Shown piece after piece: positions 37,581 through 49,560 of a stretch of 64,000 nt of DNA (position 1 is its first letter; the number at the start of each line of letters is the position of its first letter). The translations under genes were made by a program, and so were the position numbers. This DNA comes from Thermothelomyces thermophilus ATCC 42464 (lineage: Eukaryota; Ascomycota; Sordariomycetes; Sordariales; Chaetomiaceae), in NCBI RefSeq assembly GCF_000226095.1, contig NC_016472.1, forward strand, positions 9,858,001 to 9,922,000. The letters run 5' to 3'. A model generated the notes under the pieces. The model saw only the letters and a program-made list of their open reading frames with translations, did not search any database and was not told the origin of the DNA.

Positions 37581-38249
37581 CAGCACTTGCGTTCAACACC
37601 ATTCAATGATACGACGTAATGAGTGACAAGAGCGGGATGGCCTGGCGTTAAGGATGGATGGAGTGTTACCATGTGTGATTGGCATTTTGGATGATGCAGT
37701 TTGATGAAGATCGATGAGTGACGACAGATGTGACTTATTACACTGAAGCCATGGTTCTAGTTCGAAACAATTCTTAGGCTGCCTTAGGGAGGTAGGCCGC
37801 ACTTCTCTGGGATGAATGCCACTTCTAGTTCCTAATTATTGTTAGCCATATTTGTTTTCATATACATAGGAAACACATGAATTACCGTAGACTACTCTTT
37901 AGAATGTCAAACATCTCCGATCATTATGTGAACTGATCAGAAATAATAATACGTCTGTACTTGTCGCCTTTACATCTATCTGGCATGACTCCTATGAAAG
38001 TGTTCCCTTCATAGTACCACTCGACTCAGAACTGGGGAGGTCGAGAGAAGCGAAGGCGAGTGCCCAGCACGTCGCCAATGACGGAAGCCAACCAAGGACT
38101 TGCTTTCAAGTTTCGAACAATCTCGAGAAGCAGCAAGGGAGTTGGGACAAAATTTTGCTACTTGGCCTCGCTCCTTCCGTTCCCAATTCCTCAGGCCTTG
38201 CTTGGCCCCGAGGGCAAGGATGAGATGATTAAAGCCATATAAATCTGGC
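37581..38249. other. Intergenic, no gene recognised
   Basis: It holds the 3' flank of the membrane-protein gene and A+T-rich sequence. The minus-strand open stretch 38009-38251 (80 codons) shows no domain that I know. Confidence 0.5.
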
Positions 38250-39257
38250 ATTGACTGACACAGAAGTTGGATGAGAGCAATTTTCCCATACAGGACTAAC
38301 TATAGGACCGGCATTGTCATCTATACGGATGTACATCATGCCCTGCATGGGCGGCTCCAACTCACCGCTCGAAATGAACAGTGTCCTCCTCTGCCATCCT
38401 CTTCATGAATCGTGGCCCCCCACTGCGGTGGTTCTTCGCATGCCGTCTTCTTGTATGGTACGAGGTGACAGGCAGCTGCGATGGCAGCGCTGCAGCTTCC
38501 AGCCACAGGCATATAAGGGCTCGGGCGCCGAGCGCCAGATGCGAGCAGAAAGACGATCATGGCGACGCCAAACAATGACTGAGACCAGACCGGCCGGCGA
38601 CCATCCGCAAGTTGTGTAGTCCAGGACGGTCACTCCTCCGTCTCTGTCCGCCCCTGCGCCCGCACCGCTGTCCGCGACTCAGTCCCGGTACACTTCGACA
38701 AAGATGACGAAGATGCTCTGCGAGATGAGCCAGTGGAGCACACCTGATATGGCGAGCAGCGGGAGCGAATAATTACCGAAATGGAAGCTGAATAATATGG
38801 ACTGCTAGTCTAGGTGCTCTCAAAGGGGCTGCACGGAAGTCCAACTCACAAGAGGTGGAGAGGGAGCGATGACATCGATAGCAGGATCCAGAGCAGCGCG
38901 TTCCCTGACGAGATAGTGCGGAAAACGTTGCACACGCTCTGCACACCCACTTCGACCCATCTCGACTCGCGATGGGCCTCGTCGATGTGCTCTCGCGTTG
39001 GGGCAGAGAATATCTGCATGTAATAGTTGCTGCCGGCGAGCAGGATGGTGCCGAAGAAGTTGATGAGCACATGGATGCCCGTATTCATGCTCTTTGCTCT
39101 CGAACACGACGTCACGCCCGAGAGCATCCCGACGCCATTCTGGATGTTGCTCCCCGGCCGGGTCACGGCCCAGACGGTGAAGATCAGATTGGCAAGGAAG
39201 GACGCCAGGGAGCCGATGCAGAACAAGAGGGCCGATGCCATCGCGCTCGCCTGGCAA
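38250..39257 (-). pseudogene. Decayed DUF6536 multi-pass membrane protein gene
   Basis: Minus-strand pieces in three frames line up with one DUF6536-type protein. From 39241 the N-terminal half reads a membrane segment (A-N-L-I-F-T-V-W-A-V), G-S-N-I-Q-N-G-V-G, then the family core T-I-L-L-A-G-S-N-Y-Y-M-Q and S-A-P-T-R-E, to S-L-P-L-H-L-L near 38846. Next comes Q-L-P-F (about 38780), then after a frame change S-L-P-L-L-A-I-S-G-V-L-H-W-L-I-S-Q-S-I-F (about 38765-38710), C-G-W-S-P (about 38600), another frame change, M-P-V-A-G-S-C-S-A-A-I-A-A-A-C-H (about 38515-38468) and G-H-C-S-F (about 38385). The central part, over 200 residues in relatives as I recall them, is missing between H-L-L and Q-L-P-F. 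At least three frameshifts plus that deletion mean it is not functional. Confidence 0.75.
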
Positions 39258-40707
39258 TCATGGTACTGCGGCTACATGCCCCGTCTGTCTCAGAAACACC
39301 TTGTCGACAACCTAAAGTGACCATCACCTCGTGATGATCTTACTGGGATCGTATAGAGGACTACAGATCGTGTCACGGTTCGGATTCTTTTGCGATCTCA
39401 TCATTAGAAGGGTAGCGTAGGAGAAAGGGCTCAATATTGGGGAACTTCGTTATAGGTTTGGAGGACCTGTGCCGCTTATGTGCATCATACTCCCTGATCC
39501 GCACCATTCCAGTAATATCTCAGCTACGTCTAAGTCCGCGCTGATCGCACGGTCGGTCGTGTTGAGCTGCCTAAATACAATTTGTACAGCCACTTTACAG
39601 TAGAGAAGCTGATTCTCGCCGATCGTTTCCGGAAGCATCCGCATCTGAGTTGCGACGCCAAAGCTAATTACTTCGTGCACGCCAAATGTAGGTCACGTTC
39701 CAGTACTGGTCTATGTCAACCCCTTTCAATAATTAGGCCTTTTTTGATCCTTGACACCTCGGGATAAGGCATGATTGAAGCGAAGCCTGAATGACTGAGT
39801 CTCTGAAATGTGAATACATTGAAGAGCAAAGGAAGGAGCTTCGCTTCTATATAAACGGCTAATCCTCCAGATTTATCTGTGCACCCATTGGATGCCACAC
39901 TCTTGGCCTCCCGCGGTGCTTTTTCCCTCTCTATCACAATCGAGGGTGCCTCCTGTGGGCCTCGATGAGAGGTGCGCGAAGCGTATACCACAGTCAGGGT
40001 ATTTTATATTAGTCAGTCAGCTTAATTATCCCACAACTTTGAACAGAATGCTATTCATCATTACCAGTCCGCGTCCATCCAACGAGAGCAACCCGCATCA
40101 TCTATTTCAAAGAGGTTGCTATCATTTGCCCCAGAAATTGAACATCCTTTCCTTGCCGGCTTCTTCGTGTCTTCGTCAACCCATATTAAGGAAGGAGTTC
40201 GGGTAGATCGGCGGAATGTTAGCATCGAATTATCCTGAGAACAAAACAAAAGTCTGTGTTCCTTTGCCTGATGGTGGACACTGAGGCAAAAGCATCAGCC
40301 ACGTCACCATGGTTGAGATGTGCTAGTGCCGAACTACGACCTGCGAGCTGGTATCTGGATCCAAGAGATCGTGAGCCGCTACCAAAGTGAGACGTTGAGA
40401 AAATGTACCGTTCAGTTATTTCACCCACGCAAGCAATCTTTGTGGGACGGCTAAGCGACCAAACATCCGTTTGCCTACCTTGTGTTTCATGAAAACTAAC
40501 TGCTTGCCCAATTCTGTTTAATAATTAAAAAAGACAGGGCTGGCCTCTTCGTACGTTTCAGTACCGGTAGGACATTAAGCCACACAACGGCCAAACCGTC
40601 TACGCTGTGCTCCCCATAAGACACTGAAACGACCGGAATGTCACGGACAACTAGAGGTCTATGATTGATACGCGCTTTCTAGCTAGCAAACGCAGGTCTA
40701 CGGAGTT
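39258..40707. other. Intergenic, no gene recognised
   Basis: The left end flanks the DUF6536 remnant. Short frames on both strands (up to about 104 codons) have no recognisable domain. The right end is the 3' flank of the GlnRS gene and includes a TACGGAGT motif at 40699-40706. Confidence 0.55.
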
Positions 40708-42945
40708 TCAGCTCTTCTCCTTGTCCTCCTTGAGTGAGACTATGCGGTTGAGCACAATCTTGTCGTCTGTGCTATCGGAATCCATGGCCTGCCGACAAGT
40801 TAACGCGAGCTCGGACTTTATCACCAGAGTGTCATAGAACTTACGAAGTACGCCACGCGCATGCCCTGGAACCGCACCGATTCCGGGCCGCCCTTGCCAC
40901 GCTTGTCCTCCCCAGCAGCCTCCGGCCAGGGTGCCCGCGCCTTGACTTCATCAAAGCCAGATTCGATCACGGCGTTGGGGTACACGATCTCGCTCTCGGG
41001 GTTGAGATCGCTGAGGAAGCCGCCCTCGGCAGCGGATGGGTTATCCGACTTGAACAGCCGGTTGTAGACGCGCACCTCGCACTTGCGAGATCCCGAACCC
41101 TCACCGGCGGGAACCCACTGGATGAAGGTCTTGGGCTTCTTGACCTCGCGGTCAAAGACGGCACGAATCTCGGTCACCTTTCCGGTCGCCTCGTCTTTGG
41201 TGAAGCTGGTCGCCTTGATAGGGAAAGGCGCCTGCAGCAGGCCCACCGTCTTGCCCGGCGCGAGACGGAAGTAGTCCTTGCTGTCAACCTCGCGGAAGTC
41301 GGATCGGTCGATATAAACCGTCTTGGTGAACTTGACCTTGTGGTCACCCATGGCGGGATTCTTTGGCGAGAATGGCAACGTGACCTCGGTGCCATCGAAC
41401 TCGTCGGCGTCTTCGATCACAACAGGTACCGGGTCGAGGACCAGCATCAGCCTCGGCACCGTCCGTTCGAGGTAGCGCCGGATGGTCTGCTCGAATCGCG
41501 ACATTTGGATGATGCTGTTGGTCGTGGTAACGCCGAGCTCGTTGACGAACTCCAGAATGGCACCCGGGGGAACGCCCCTCCGGCGGACTGCAATAAGGGT
41601 GGAGAGGCGGGGGTCATCCCAGCCCCGTACAATCTTCTTGTCCACGAGCTCCTTCAGTTTGCGCTTGGACATGATCGCGCCCTGGATGCTGAGACGGCCA
41701 TACTCTCTTTGCATGGGCTGGAACTCTACGAGCTGCTTGTTCAGCCATTCATACGAGGTTCTGCTTAGGAAGAATTCGACCGTGCAGAGCGAGTGGGTAA
41801 TGCCCTCGAAGCTATCGCACAAGCAGTCTATCAGGGTTAGCAGTGCCGGGTGCCCAATGGGGAGCGTAAGGATGCTTACGCGTGAAGTCGTAGGTGGGAT
41901 AGATCTTCCACTTCGTGCCGGTTCTGTGATGGGGCTTGTCTAACACACGATAAGCGGCAAGGTCCCACATCTGGGGGTTTCCGTCTGTGATCTGTACATT
42001 TATGTCAGTCGGGAACATGCAGGTAAAACAGCGGTTCACGTACGTCCTGCTTCATCCGCAAGAAAGCCTCCTTCGGCTTGTACTTGCCGTCGCGCATGTC
42101 GCGGAACTTTTGGAGGTTCTCTTCCGGCGACTGCTCGGCGTGCTTGCACCGATAGCGCGGGCTCGTCCCCTTTTCGCCACCGCGCTGAAGCTTGATCTCC
42201 TCATCTACGGCTGACCGTCAGTACCGAAGAGAACAAACTCTTCCCTGACACTGCAAACATACCCCCGCAATGGCAGACGTAGGCCTTGCCCATGTTGATG
42301 AGCTTCTCGGCGAGCTCGTAAAGCCTGTCAAAGTTGTCGCTCGAGTATGTGATCTTGTATGGTTCGAAGCCGAGCCAGCGGACCATCTCCTCGATCGCCG
42401 TGAAGTAGACTTCTTCCTCGGCCTCGGGATTGGTGTCGTCGAACCTCAAATAGCTGTGTTTGTGCCATCGAGGTCAGACCCAGCCTTCCTGCACCGTCTA
42501 GAACGGTTACATACCACTTGCCACCGTGATATCTTGCAAAGCCGAAGTTGACGGCAATGGCCTTGGCGTGGCCGATATGGAGAAACCCATTGGGTTCGGG
42601 AGGAAACCGCGTAAACACCTCTTTTTCGGGACGCTCGTTGTATACGTCGGCCAAGAAACCTTGCTTGAACATGGCATCGGGGTCGATAGGGCCATCCTCT
42701 GTCTTCTCCTTTGTCTTCTTCGGTGCGGCTCCGTCCTGGGCAACCTTGGCGGCGGCAGTAGTGTCCTTCGCGTCCTTGTTCTTCTCCTTCAGGGCTTTCT
42801 TTGCGCGCTTCGCCAGGCGCTTCTTCAGCTCTCCTTTGGAGACCCACTCGCCCGTCTCCTCGTCGAGCTGAAGCTTTGCACCGTTTTCAGTTGGCGCATC
42901 GCCGAGTTGCAGCTTGGCGGCAGCATCTGCAACGCCGTCCGCCAT
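40708..42945 (-). CDS. GLN4: Glutaminyl-tRNA synthetase, cytosolic
   Basis: It charges tRNA-Gln with glutamine. Six exons (42945-42515, 42453-42263, 42204-42044, 41991-41880, 41827-40845, 40788-40708) with five introns of 52-61 bp give 652 residues. All phases agree and every junction restores conserved sequence: [11 protein letters not shown] across intron 1, Y-D-F-T-H-C-L-C-D across intron 4, and a final exon ending [13 protein letters not shown]. The class I signatures are H-I-G-H at residues 123-126 and M-S-K-R at 351-354. The C-terminal half (about 380-640) is the anticodon-binding beta-barrel region. The start at 42945 has an ideal fungal context (ACCATGG). The N-terminus is short (about 100 Lys/Ala-rich residues) next to the roughly 200-residue domain of yeast Gln4. 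An in-frame ATG at 43056 would add 37 residues. Confidence 0.95.
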
Positions 42946-43872
42946 GGTTGGTCCTTGATCGGTTGCCCGATTTGGTTGCTGTCGTCGACGTTTGTGTTGC
43001 AGGAATGAGGTCGCAACGGGAGGAGGAGTTAAATGATCTCGATGCTGGTTAGACACCCGAACCTAGCAGACTCAAGCTCCAGTCGTCGCAAGATTCAGCA
43101 GCCTTGGGAGTTTGTTGCCAGAAACGTTCTGGTGAGTCAACCTCGGAGCTGTCCCTGTTGGTCTGGCAAAATTACCTGTCTGGAGGGGCACAAGGAGGGG
43201 CACAAAGACTCGGAGTTGACCCACGCGACAAGGGGACCTAGTGAGATAAGGATAAGATAAGATAGTGCCTTAGCTGGGCCGGTGTAGTGTAATTACCAGG
43301 CAAGCCCGGTGGGTCTAGCCCCATTGCTTCGTGTTGCAAAGCCAGGTCCAGACCCTCTCCGATCCGCTTTCGGGTTTGACAGAATGCACCGACCCACGAT
43401 CTTTGCATGTGCTGCATTGATCATTGTGGCTCATGTCAGGAAAATGCCATCGGATGCCGATGCATGGGGCGACGATCGTGAAAAGCCGCAGTTGAGAGCT
43501 GCTGGGACATGATCGCACTGCGCAACCCTCCCCCCGCCTTTTCCTGTTCAAGGGTCACCAGCGTCCGGGTCCGTCCCTTCCCCCCCCCAAAAAGCGCTGC
43601 TGAACCGCAACCGTATCCTACCCTGCGGTCGTATTTCTCTGCATTTCCGCACCTCTCTCGCTTCTCGCCCACACAGCAAAGCTGCCAAAAGAGTCGGTTT
43701 CTTTATTTCCCAATTCCACCGTCAATCGGCTAACCCGCAGTAGGTACTCGTCTATACCCCCACCCATTCACCAGTCGCGATAGATTGATTGCCGAGGGAC
43801 AAACCCTCTCGGGTCCGCGCTTAGCTCCCACAATCGCAACCAAACCAAGGTTGCTTTGTCCCTTCGTTTCCG
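42946..43872. promoter_or_regulatory. Divergent promoter region of GlnRS and the macrodomain gene
   Basis: About 0.93 kb lies between the two starts. Contents include two GATAAG repeats (43246-43258), a C run (about 43580-43588) and pyrimidine-rich sequence before the macrodomain start. No separate gene is recognised. Confidence 0.4.
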
Positions 43873-44848
43873 ATGTTCCTCCGCTCGCGCCCCAGAATGG
43901 GCCAGCTCCTGACAGCTTCCGATATCCCGTCCCTCTCCCTCCTCTACAAGCTCCGCAAGCTCTCGGCGCCCTCTCCCGGCGCCTCCCCGCTCCCCACGAC
44001 GACCCGGCCGGGCCCGGGCGCCGACGTCCCCCCGCCGTCTAAGTCCCTCAACGACCGCGTGGGCCTGATCCGCGGGGACATCACGACGCTCAAGCTGGAC
44101 GCGATCGTCAACGCGGCCAACCGCTCGCTCCTGGGCGGCGGCGGCGTCGACGGCGCCATCCACCGCGCCGCGGGACCGGAGCTCTACGACGAGTGCCGCG
44201 CCCTCGGCGGCTGCCCGACCGGCTCGGCCAAGATCACCAACGGCTACGGGCTCCCCGCGCGCAAGATCATCCACGCGGTCGGTCCCGTGTACGACCCGCT
44301 CGACCACGACAAGTCGGAGCGCCTGCTGACGGGGTGCTACACCCGCAGCCTGGAGCTGGCGGTCGAGCACGGCTGCCGGACCGTGGCCTTCAGCGCCATC
44401 AGCACCGGCGTGTATGGGTATCCGAGCCAGGACGCGGCGCCCGCGGCGTTGGGCGCCATCCGGAAGTTTCTGACGGGGCCGGATGGGGATAAGATCGACA
44501 AGGTGGTGATTGTGACGTTTGAGATGAAGGATGTGGAGGCTTACAACGAGTTTATCCCGTGCGTTCCTTGTCCCTTTTGCTTATTCTAATCCTCCGACAA
44601 TCCCGCCGAGAAAAACCAAAAGGGGGGGTTGATCTTGCTGACCGACACGGGACGTGTGCAGGCTTTTCTTCCCGCCCGTAGCCGAAGATGAGACCACAAC
44701 CGACAATGAGGAGGACGAAGCGAGAGAAACCGAAGCCAAACTTACCGCCGAGGCCGAGGCCGTCGCCAGCGAGCTTCCCAGCGCTCCGACCTCTGACCCT
44801 TCCGACACCGGACCTGCCGGCAAGAAGCAGAGACAAGGAGAGGACTGA
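43873..44848 (+). CDS. Macrodomain protein, MacroD-like (ADP-ribose binding/hydrolysis)
   Basis: Exons 43873-44558 and 44662-44848 join in phase 2 over a 103-bp intron (GTGCGT donor, TGCAG acceptor) to give 290 residues. A downstream start at Met9 (43897) is possible. The macrodomain covers about residues 62-228: G-D-I-T at 68-71, D-A-I-V-N-A-A-N at 76-83, G-G-G-G-V-D-G-A-I-H-R-A-A-G at 88-101, the G-C-P-T-G loop near 113, and A-I-S-T-G-V-Y-G-Y-P at 175-184. These are the substrate loops of the MacroD class, which removes ADP-ribose from Asp/Glu and deacetylates O-acetyl-ADP-ribose. The Pro-rich N-terminus (31-60) and an acidic Glu/Ala/Thr-rich tail (about 232-290) are probably disordered. 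The tail ends in G-K-K-Q-R, a weak nuclear-signal candidate. The gene converges with EF-3. Confidence 0.9.
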
Positions 44849-45594
44849 ACGATGGACAACATGAAAAGGGAAATAAAAAAATAAACAGTAGTGATTCGAC
44901 TGGCGTTTGGGAGAAGACAGGCTGGGAAAGGGTTTGGGATAAGGGAAACGGACAATGATATCCTCCCCGCGATGTCTCTAGTGGACGAATAATATTGGTT
45001 CGATTCTGTTCTGAGGCGCGTGATATACATCTGTAGCATGGATCAAGCTTCCTTGCAATGCGAGCAGCCGGCGCAGTAACCATACTTTGAAGCTGCGACC
45101 AAGGCCCCTTGGATGCACCATCTTTGGCGTTCTCGGCACTAGCTAAAATAAAACCTAACCTTCACACAACACACTGAATGGGAGCTTGAGCATCACTACG
45201 TCAGCAGTACCGAAAAAAGTTAGAGGAGAGCAAATTTCACACTGCGACTGAATTACGGTTGACTGCTGGATGAGCCATGTGATCTATATTGTCCTCTATC
45301 CATGAGAGAACTCCCGCGCATCCGTGGTATCTTCCTCCTGCCCGGCCAATGGACAATCCAGTTCGAACCACCCCAGGGTCTCCAGTCCTGGGTGGGCGGG
45401 CCTCCCATTGCCAGTCATAGATACATAGCAGACGGCCAGAGGCATTACGATCATCCTGACGCGACATAAAAGACATACGTAAGAGACATGATTTCATTAA
45501 GCCCAGACCATGCAAACCCAACCCAGAAAGAAAGCAACTTTTGTATACCCGATCAGCACGCTAAACCCAGGAGAAAGACTAGAGAGCGAGACGC
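44849..45594. other. Intergenic region between convergent macrodomain and EF-3 genes
   Basis: Both 3' ends point into this 0.75-kb spacer. AATAAAAAAATAAA (about 44870-44883) soon after the macrodomain stop is a plausible poly(A) signal. No gene recognised. Confidence 0.5.
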
Positions 45595-48500
45595 TCAGTC
45601 ATCCTCGTCGCTGAAGACCTGGGGAAATAGTTAGCGAGTGCCATCCGACGGCGGTGAGAAAAACAAATGGTTGACGTACCTCCTCGCCGCGCTTACGGCG
45701 GGCCATACGCTCCTTCTTCTTCTTCCGCAGCTCAGAGCTGGTGAGCTTTGCCTTCTTCTTGGTGCCCTCAATCTTGTTGCCCATGGCGTCGAATTTTTCC
45801 TCCTCCTCGCCGTCATCAGTCTTCAGGCGGGGGCCGCTGCCCTGACCCTGAACCCAATTGTGGCCAGAAGGCGTCATCTTGCCGTCCATGACGGCCCACA
45901 CTTCCTCAGTCAGGTCCTTGGTGAACTCAGAGCTGTGAGTGATGATGATAACACCACCCTCGAACTTCTTGAGCGCCTTGGAGAGAGCACCAAGAGAGTC
46001 GCGGTCGAGGTAGTTGGTGGGTTCATCGAGGACGATGAGGTGAGGGCGCTGCCACGAGCAAGCAGCCAGCACAACCTTGACACGCTGGCCACCAGAGAGA
46101 CCACGCATGCGCGAGTGAGAGACCAGCTCGGCATCGAGGCCGAAGTTGGCGCAGTGAGCCTCAATCTCCTTGCGGACCAGGGGACGGAACTGGCCAGACG
46201 CCAGGGCCTCCTTCATATCAACCTCGGCAACCAGCTTCTGGTGAGAAGCGATCAGCTCGTTACGAGGCAGCCAAGCATTGTCCGCGGTCATCATAGGCAC
46301 CCAGCGCTCGTTCTTCTGGCCGACGTTCTCGCCAAGGGCGAACGAGCACTCGTACTCGTAGCTGTTCTTGAACTTCCTGCGAGCGTGAATGCCAATGACG
46401 CGGCGCTGGGTACCGTCGATCTTGAAGACCTTGTTCATGGCCTGCTCGTCGGCCTCGGTGATAATCTTGTTGGCGCGATCCATAGTCTCGCGATCCTCGC
46501 CAGTCTGGAAACGCCACTGGATGTACTCAGACGGCGTCTTGTCCAGGTGGTTATCAATGTGGGCGAAAGCGTGCTGCTTGATGTAGGCGATACGGATGTT
46601 CTCGTGCTGGTAGATCTCACCGCTAGTGGGGATGAGCTCACCAGTGAGCACGTTGATGAGGGTCGACTTGCCGGCACCGTTGGGGCCAATGACGGCAATG
46701 CGCGAGCCGAGCGAGCACTGGAACGTGATGTCCTGGAGCTGGGGCTTGTCGGTACCGGGATACTGGAAGCTCATCTTGGTGGCACGGAGGATGGCCTTGG
46801 CCTTGGTCTTCACGCCTTCGAGGTAACCAGGCTCCGGGAAGGTGAACTCGAGATCGGAGGCGCCGAGCTCATAGTAGGACTTGGCCGACGGCACACGACG
46901 GACGAACTCCTTGAGGTTGCCCTTGTAGCGTTTGAGCTTGAAGCGCTCATAGTGGATGATGTGCTGGCAGACGTTGTCGAGGAAGCCGCTGTCGTGGGAG
47001 ACGATGATGGAAGTGCAGGGGGAGTTGATGAGGTAGTCCTCGAGCCACTTGACGTTCTTCACGTCGAGATGGTTGGTGGGCTCGTCCAGGAGCAGAATAT
47101 CGGGAGACTGGAAGACGGCACGGCACAGGGCCAGCTTCATCTTCCAACCACCAGAGAGGGAGGTAATCTGGCCCTTGATCATCTGGTCAGTGAAGCCGAA
47201 CTCGCCGAGGCGCTTGATGACGTCCTCCTCCGAGGTCTCGACACCGGCCTCCTTCAGCTTCTTCAGGGTCCAGTCAATGGTGGTCATCTCAGTGTCGGCA
47301 GCGTCCAGGTCGTGCTCGACGAAGACAGTCTTGACCTCGCTCTGCTTGGGGAAGCCCTCAACCTGCTCGTTGTTGATGGCACGCATCAGGGTGGACTTGC
47401 CCGAACCATTGGGACCGCACAGACCGTAGCGCTGGCCACGCTTGAGGCGGAGGTTGGTTTGGTTGAGCAGGATCTTGGCGCCGTAGGCGAGAGAGAAGGT
47501 GCAGTTGCACAGATCCTCGCCCTCTTCCTCGTCGTCCTCAACCTCATCCGCGTCAGCAGCGCCAGGGAGGGCCCGCTTGCGGAGGGCACCGACGACACCG
47601 TCCGCCTCGGCCTCGCCGACGATGACAGTGAGGTAGGGTTTGACATTCTCTGCCCAAGTGGCGGCCTCCGAGACCTTCTCATCAACCAGCTGGCCGGCGA
47701 TGGCAGAGGCGTACTCGAGAACCGGGGTGAACTTCTCGAAGGCAGCGGCGTGCTTGCTGCCAAGAACCTCCTTGAGGTGGCCCATGATAGTGGCGATATC
47801 GCCGTAGTTGCGGACCTCAGGGATCTTGCCATCGACGACATTGCCGACACGAATCAAGGTGTCGAGAGCCTGCTTGGTCTTCTCACGAGCCTCGGGGTCG
47901 GCAAGGTTCTCGTAGTTCTTCTGCAGGCCGGGCATCATCTTGGGCAAGAAGGGAGCGACGATGTTGGGGTCGTCGACGAGCTTGCACATGTTGTCGACAA
48001 TGACGGCCGACTTACGCTTGATGGCGGTGTCACGCTCGGCGAGACCACGGTCAAGCAAAGGAACCATGAGGGCAAGAGTGGGCTCGTGAACCTCGGTGAC
48101 GAAAGTGGTGGCACCGAGCAAGTGGACGGTCTCGGGCACGTTCTCGGGCTTGGCGATACACTTGATGAGCTCGGGAATGAAGCGCTCGATATCGCGGTTG
48201 ACAATCAGCTGGCAGACCTTCTCCATGGTCTTGTAGGCGCGATCCTTGACCTCCTTCTTGGTGTCCCACATGGCCTCGGAGACAACAGGAATGAGCTCAG
48301 GAACAAGGTACGAGGTCTGGGTGGGGGCAGTCCGGACAATGGTGTCGATGAAATCGAGCACCGTCATCTTTTCGGGCCACTTCTGGGCGTTCCTCAAAGA
48401 GTTGACGAGGGTGGGAATGGTGGCCTTGACGGCGTTGGGATTCACGGCCTCGGCGATGGCCAAAGCAGCCGCAATGGCGGCGTTCTTGACCGCAGTGATC

Positions 48501-49171
48501 TTGTCACCAGCGCCAGCCAGGACGCTGGGGAGCAGGGCGACGAGGTAGGGCTCGACATTGGCGGAGACCTCGGAGTGCTGAGCGACGGCCTGGATGGCGA
48601 GGAGCGCCTTCTCACGGGCGCCGGCATCCTTCTTGTTGGCCAATTGCTTCTTGAGAGCCTCCACGGTCCTAAATTGGTATCACATGTTAGCTCCGATATT
48701 CCCCGTATTTTTTTGGTGCGACGCATAAAAATGGCCTAAAAATTTTTGCGGAGGGGGGAAAAACGGGGTATGGTCTGCAGACAAATGCCGTCGCTTGATT
48801 TGACGAGAAAGCGGCTCAGCCCAACCGCTAGAGAACGGTCATGGACGGCGCCTGCGAGACCGTGTGGAGGGTACTGACGGATAGGCCACACACAGAGAAT
48901 GCGCCGGTTCGACTTTGATCAAAACAGCGCCTACAGATTGAAAGACCAGATGCAGAGGGGTAGAGCGGGGCTCGTTGATAAAGCAAGCGTTATCTTACCT
49001 GGTGGGGGTATCGAGGTCCTGGATGCGGCCGTTGATGAAAGAGGCGATGGCACTGGCGGATTCCTTGATAGCATCGGCCTCGTTCGAGATGGTGAGCTTC
49101 TGCATAAGCTCGTCGAGAACCTTAACGCTCTGGGCGTTTTCGGCGGCGACCTGAGAAGTGGCGGCAGGCAT
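45595..49171 (-). CDS. TEF3: Translation elongation factor 3 (EF-3), ABC-F ATPase
   Basis: EF-3 is the fungal ribosome-bound ATPase that helps release tRNA from the E site. Exons 49171-48999, 48668-45680 and 45618-45595 give 1,061 residues (yeast 1,044). Intron 1 is long (330 bp, GTAAGA donor, TTTAG acceptor) and intron 2 is 61 bp, leaving a last exon of 24 bp that encodes V-F-S-D-E-D-D. Domains: HEAT repeats (about 1-330), four-helix bundle, ABC1 with Walker [10 protein letters not shown] near 475, signature L-S-G-G and [14 protein letters not shown]2 with G-P-N-G-A-G-K-S-T near 716, holding the chromodomain-like insertion, then L-S-G-G-Q-R and [10 protein letters not shown]; a Lys/Arg-rich ribosome-binding tail. 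Codon use is strongly biased, as expected of a highly expressed gene. Confidence 0.97.
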
Positions 49172-49560
49172 TATGAAGGTGTTGTTTGGTTTTTTTGGGT
49201 TTATCGAAATGTCGACGATTGGTTGAAAAAAAGGAAAGACCGAAAGTCTATCTGAGCGTCGCGAATCCGAGAAGGAATCTAATCCCGCCGTCTATCGTGC
49301 GCGCGTCTATCGGGTATCCTGATATTGCGAGCTGTCCCTCTGCGACAGCTGAGCCCGTAGAATTTCGATGGAGGGTCGAAAATTCTACTCTATCTTGGCT
49401 CTCTCAAGAAAGAGATCAAGAAGCAAAATGACTGAGTGGAGAGACAACAGTCAGAAAGGAAAGAAGATGGAGGGAGACCTGAGGGAACAGGAGAAAGAAG
49501 GACTTTTGGAGGGAGAGAGTGGCAGATATTTAAAGCAAAGGAGTTGCCCTGGTGCTGCAC
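49172..49560 (-). promoter_or_regulatory. EF-3 promoter/leader with long pyrimidine tract
   Basis: On the coding strand, about 49436-49530 is an almost unbroken CT-rich stretch, the kind found upstream of highly expressed fungal housekeeping genes near transcription starts. A T tract on the same strand (plus-strand A run at about 49566-49577) lies further upstream. Confidence 0.5.

Noticed and set aside
43768-44370. 200-codon minus-strand frame opposite the macrodomain gene
   Set aside because: GC-rich shadow of a clear macrodomain; Arg/Val/Ala/Glu-rich composition without any motif.
45638-48739. Long plus-strand frame as a separate gene opposite EF-3
   Set aside because: It mirrors EF-3 exactly, has no domain or intron signals of its own, and is explained by codon bias of a highly expressed gene.
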